Assembly: GCA_947458525.1 (NCBI GenBank)
Contig: CANHAG010000082.1
Span: 1-6,466, forward strand
Length of the DNA stretch: 6,466 nt
Direction of reading: 5' to 3'
Source: Rhodospirillaceae bacterium
Lineage (GTDB): Bacteria > Pseudomonadota > Alphaproteobacteria > Rickettsiales > UBA3002
Shown here: positions 5,043 to 6,466 of the stretch, piece by piece
Position numbering within the stretch: position 1 is the first letter of the stretch
Layout of the letters: every line of letters begins with the position of its first letter
Notes under the pieces: generated by a model
Told to the model about the DNA's origin: nothing
The model's database searches: none
The model's input: only the letters and a program-made list of their open reading frames with translations
Program-made: the position numbers and the translations under genes

Positions 5043-6020
5043 TTATCCCGCAGCTATTTTCAACCGATCTTTGAAAGGCTCACTGCGCACCTCGCGGGGC
5101 AGGTTGAAGGTGACATTTTCCTTCACCACTTCAAATGGCACTACATTGAGAGGGCGGAGGGTTTCCAGAAAGCGGATGACACGTTCAACCAGCAATTCCG
5201 GCGCAGATGCTCCCGCCGTCAGCCCCACGCGGGTGACGCCATGAAGCCAGGCAGCATCAATATCCGTGGCATCGTCAATGAGATAGGCGGGGATGCCTGA
5301 TTCTTCGCCAAGATCGCGCAGCCGGTTGGAGTTTGAGGAATTGCGCGAGCCGACCACCAGCAGCAGTTCCACCTTCTTCGCCAGCTCTTTCACTGCCTGT
5401 TGCCGATTCTGTGTGGCGTAGCAGATATCCTTTGTTTCCGGCCCTTCAATCTTGGGGAATTTTGCTTTGAGCGCCGCGATAATGGCGCGTGTATCATCCA
5501 CACTGAGGGTGGTCTGGGTAACGTAAGCCAGCTTATGTGGATGCGCGACGTGAAGCGCTGCCACATCCGCCTCATTTTCGACCAGATACACGCGCTTCAC
5601 CCGGCCGCTCGTGCCTTCCACCTCCGGGTGACCGGCATGGCCGATGAGAATAATCTCATACCCCTCGCGCTCATAGCGGATGGCCTGATTATGCACTTTA
5701 GTGACCAGCGGACAGGTGGCGTCAATCACCGGCAGCTGGCGCAGTGTTGCTTCGGTTTCAACTTTTTCAGAAATTCCGTGTGCGGAAAATACAGTGATGC
5801 CGCCTGTTGGAATTTCCTCCACCTCGCGCACAAACACCACGCCTTTGGCGCGCAAACTCTCCACCACCCAGCGATTATGCACGATCTCGTGTCGCACATA
5901 AATCGGCGCACCGTAAAGTGCGAGGGCTTTTTCAACAATCTCAATCGCCCGGTCAACGCCTGCGCAAAACCCCCGCGGCGCAGCGAGATAGATCGTAAGG
6001 TGTGATGCGCTGGTTGCCAT
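5043..6020 (-). CDS. ispH: 4-hydroxy-3-methylbut-2-enyl diphosphate reductase (IspH/LytB)
   Basis: This enzyme makes the last step of the MEP pathway, reducing HMBPP to isopentenyl and dimethylallyl diphosphate with an iron-sulfur cluster, in the cytoplasm. The 325 residues are a full-length family member. The three cluster cysteines are present: Cys19 in APRGFCAGV, Cys103 in DATCPLV and Cys200 in ICYATQNRQ. Substrate-binding features follow the family: His48 (EIVHNRW), His81 (SAHG), the [11 protein letters not shown] loop at 127-137 with His131 and Glu133, [10 protein letters not shown] at 168-177, and the [10 protein letters not shown] and TAGASAPE segments. The presence of ispH implies isoprenoid synthesis by the MEP rather than the mevalonate route. 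The ATG at 6020 has no clear ribosome site. It lies 36 bp after panC on the same strand, so co-transcription is likely. Confidence 0.97.
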   Translation of the reverse strand: MATSASHLTIYLAAPRGFCAGVDRAIEIVEKALALYGAPIYVRHEIVHNRWVVESLRAKGVVFVREVEEIPTGGITVFSAHGISEKVETEATLRQLPVIDATCPLVTKVHNQAIRYEREGYEIILIGHAGHPEVEGTSGRVKRVYLVENEADVAALHVAHPHKLAYVTQTTLSVDDTRAIIAALKAKFPKIEGPETKDICYATQNRQQAVKELAKKVELLLVVGSRNSSNSNRLRDLGEESGIPAYLIDDATDIDAAWLHGVTRVGLTAGASAPELLVERVIRFLETLRPLNVVPFEVVKENVTFNLPREVRSEPFKDRLKIAAG

Positions 6021-6056
6021 AAAATGAGCTAAAAAAATGAAACCACAGGTTATATG

Positions 6057-6466
6057 TTATGCTGCAAGCCGCACATTATCAATCAGCCGCGTGTTGCCAA
6101 GCCAGGCCGCCACCAGCAAACGCGCCGGGGTTGGTTTGGAATACGCAGCAAGCGGTGCGAGCGTATCTTCCGCCCGCAGATCCAGATAATCAAGCCGCGT
6201 GAACCCGGCCGCAAGGATTTCTTTCGCCGCCAGCCCGAGCATATCTGCAACCAGCCCCCCATTTTGGATATGGGTTGCGGTCTGCTGTAAAATGGCATGA
6301 AGTTTCGGGGCGATTTTGCACTCTTTTTCTTCCAGATAACGGTTGCGGGACGACATGGCCAACCCATCGCGTTCGCGCATGGTGGGCACGCCCACGATAT
6401 TGATATTCATATTCAAATCACTGGCTAAACGTTTAATCAGACAAAGCTGCTGATAGTCTTTTTCGC
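6057..6466 (-). CDS. panC: Pantothenate synthetase, C-terminal half (cut by the window edge)
   Basis: The enzyme joins pantoate and beta-alanine using ATP to make pantothenate, the precursor of coenzyme A. About 136 codons are visible, ending in a TAA at 6057-6059; the N-terminal half lies beyond the right edge. The frame is fixed by EKDYQQL right at the edge (the family's FGEKDYQQL), then VPTMRERDGLAMSSRNRYL, whose SSRN is the KMSKS-like ATP-binding motif of this adenylating family. The C-terminal domain (from about LEEKECKIAP on, with YLDLRAEDTLAPL and LLVAAWLGNTRLIDN) is normal. TTG and ATG codons near 6416 are internal, not starts. ispH follows 36 bp downstream on the same strand. Confidence 0.95.
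   Translation of the reverse strand, partial: EKDYQQLCLIKRLASDLNMNINIVGVPTMRERDGLAMSSRNRYLEEKECKIAPKLHAILQQTATHIQNGGLVADMLGLAAKEILAAGFTRLDYLDLRAEDTLAPLAAYSKPTPARLLVAAWLGNTRLIDNVRLAA

Noticed and set aside
5400..6005. A 201-codon plus-strand frame opposite ispH
   Set aside because: It is a shadow of the ispH coding sequence, whose cluster cysteines and substrate motifs are complete.
6357..6416. TTG or ATG near 6416 as the start of a short separate gene
   Set aside because: The frame continues upstream to the window edge as EKDYQQL and further panC sequence, so this is the interior of panC.

Overview
The window looks like ordinary chromosomal DNA of an alphaproteobacterium of middling GC content. 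That placement is an inference. It rests on the form of the uracil-DNA glycosylase (an N-terminal GADEAV-type segment and a WRPPGNR motif where the iron-sulfur family has CRPPGNR), on the small lipoprotein, and on the general style of the proteins. No rRNA, tRNA, CRISPR array, transposase or phage gene is visible, and the genus cannot be named from the sequence.

Layout from left to right. A family 4-like uracil-DNA glycosylase lies on the minus strand (22-927). About 190 bp of G/C-run palindromic repeats are inserted in frame between its N-terminal segment and its catalytic domain. Divergent from it is a pair of overlapping small genes of unknown function (997-1287 and 1277-1513, plus strand). 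A gene-poor stretch of 286 bp follows, then an exported protein made of two copies of one small beta-rich domain (1800-2357), closed by a clear intrinsic terminator. Next come a TatD-family metal-dependent hydrolase (2443-3231) and a secreted alpha/beta-hydrolase of the PHB depolymerase/feruloyl esterase type (3390-4376). The esterase has its own near-consensus promoter, which is embedded in a 10-bp inverted repeat. After a 193-bp AT-rich convergent gap, the rest of the window is on the minus strand. In transcription order it holds the C-terminal half of pantothenate synthetase panC (cut by the right edge), ispH, and a small cysteine-rich lipoprotein. Their spacing (36 and 62 bp) suggests one transcript.

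The genes do not form one pathway. panC (coenzyme A precursor) and ispH (isoprenoid precursors) are housekeeping genes, and the glycosylase and TatD are nucleic-acid maintenance enzymes. The exported duplicated-domain protein, the esterase and the lipoprotein belong to the envelope or periplasm.

No convincing new multi-gene system is present. The points most worth a second look are the repeat element expressed inside the glycosylase (resembling in behaviour the Rickettsia palindromic elements), the nine G/C homopolymer runs it places in a repair gene, the inverted repeat around the esterase promoter, and the translationally coupled small-gene pair.
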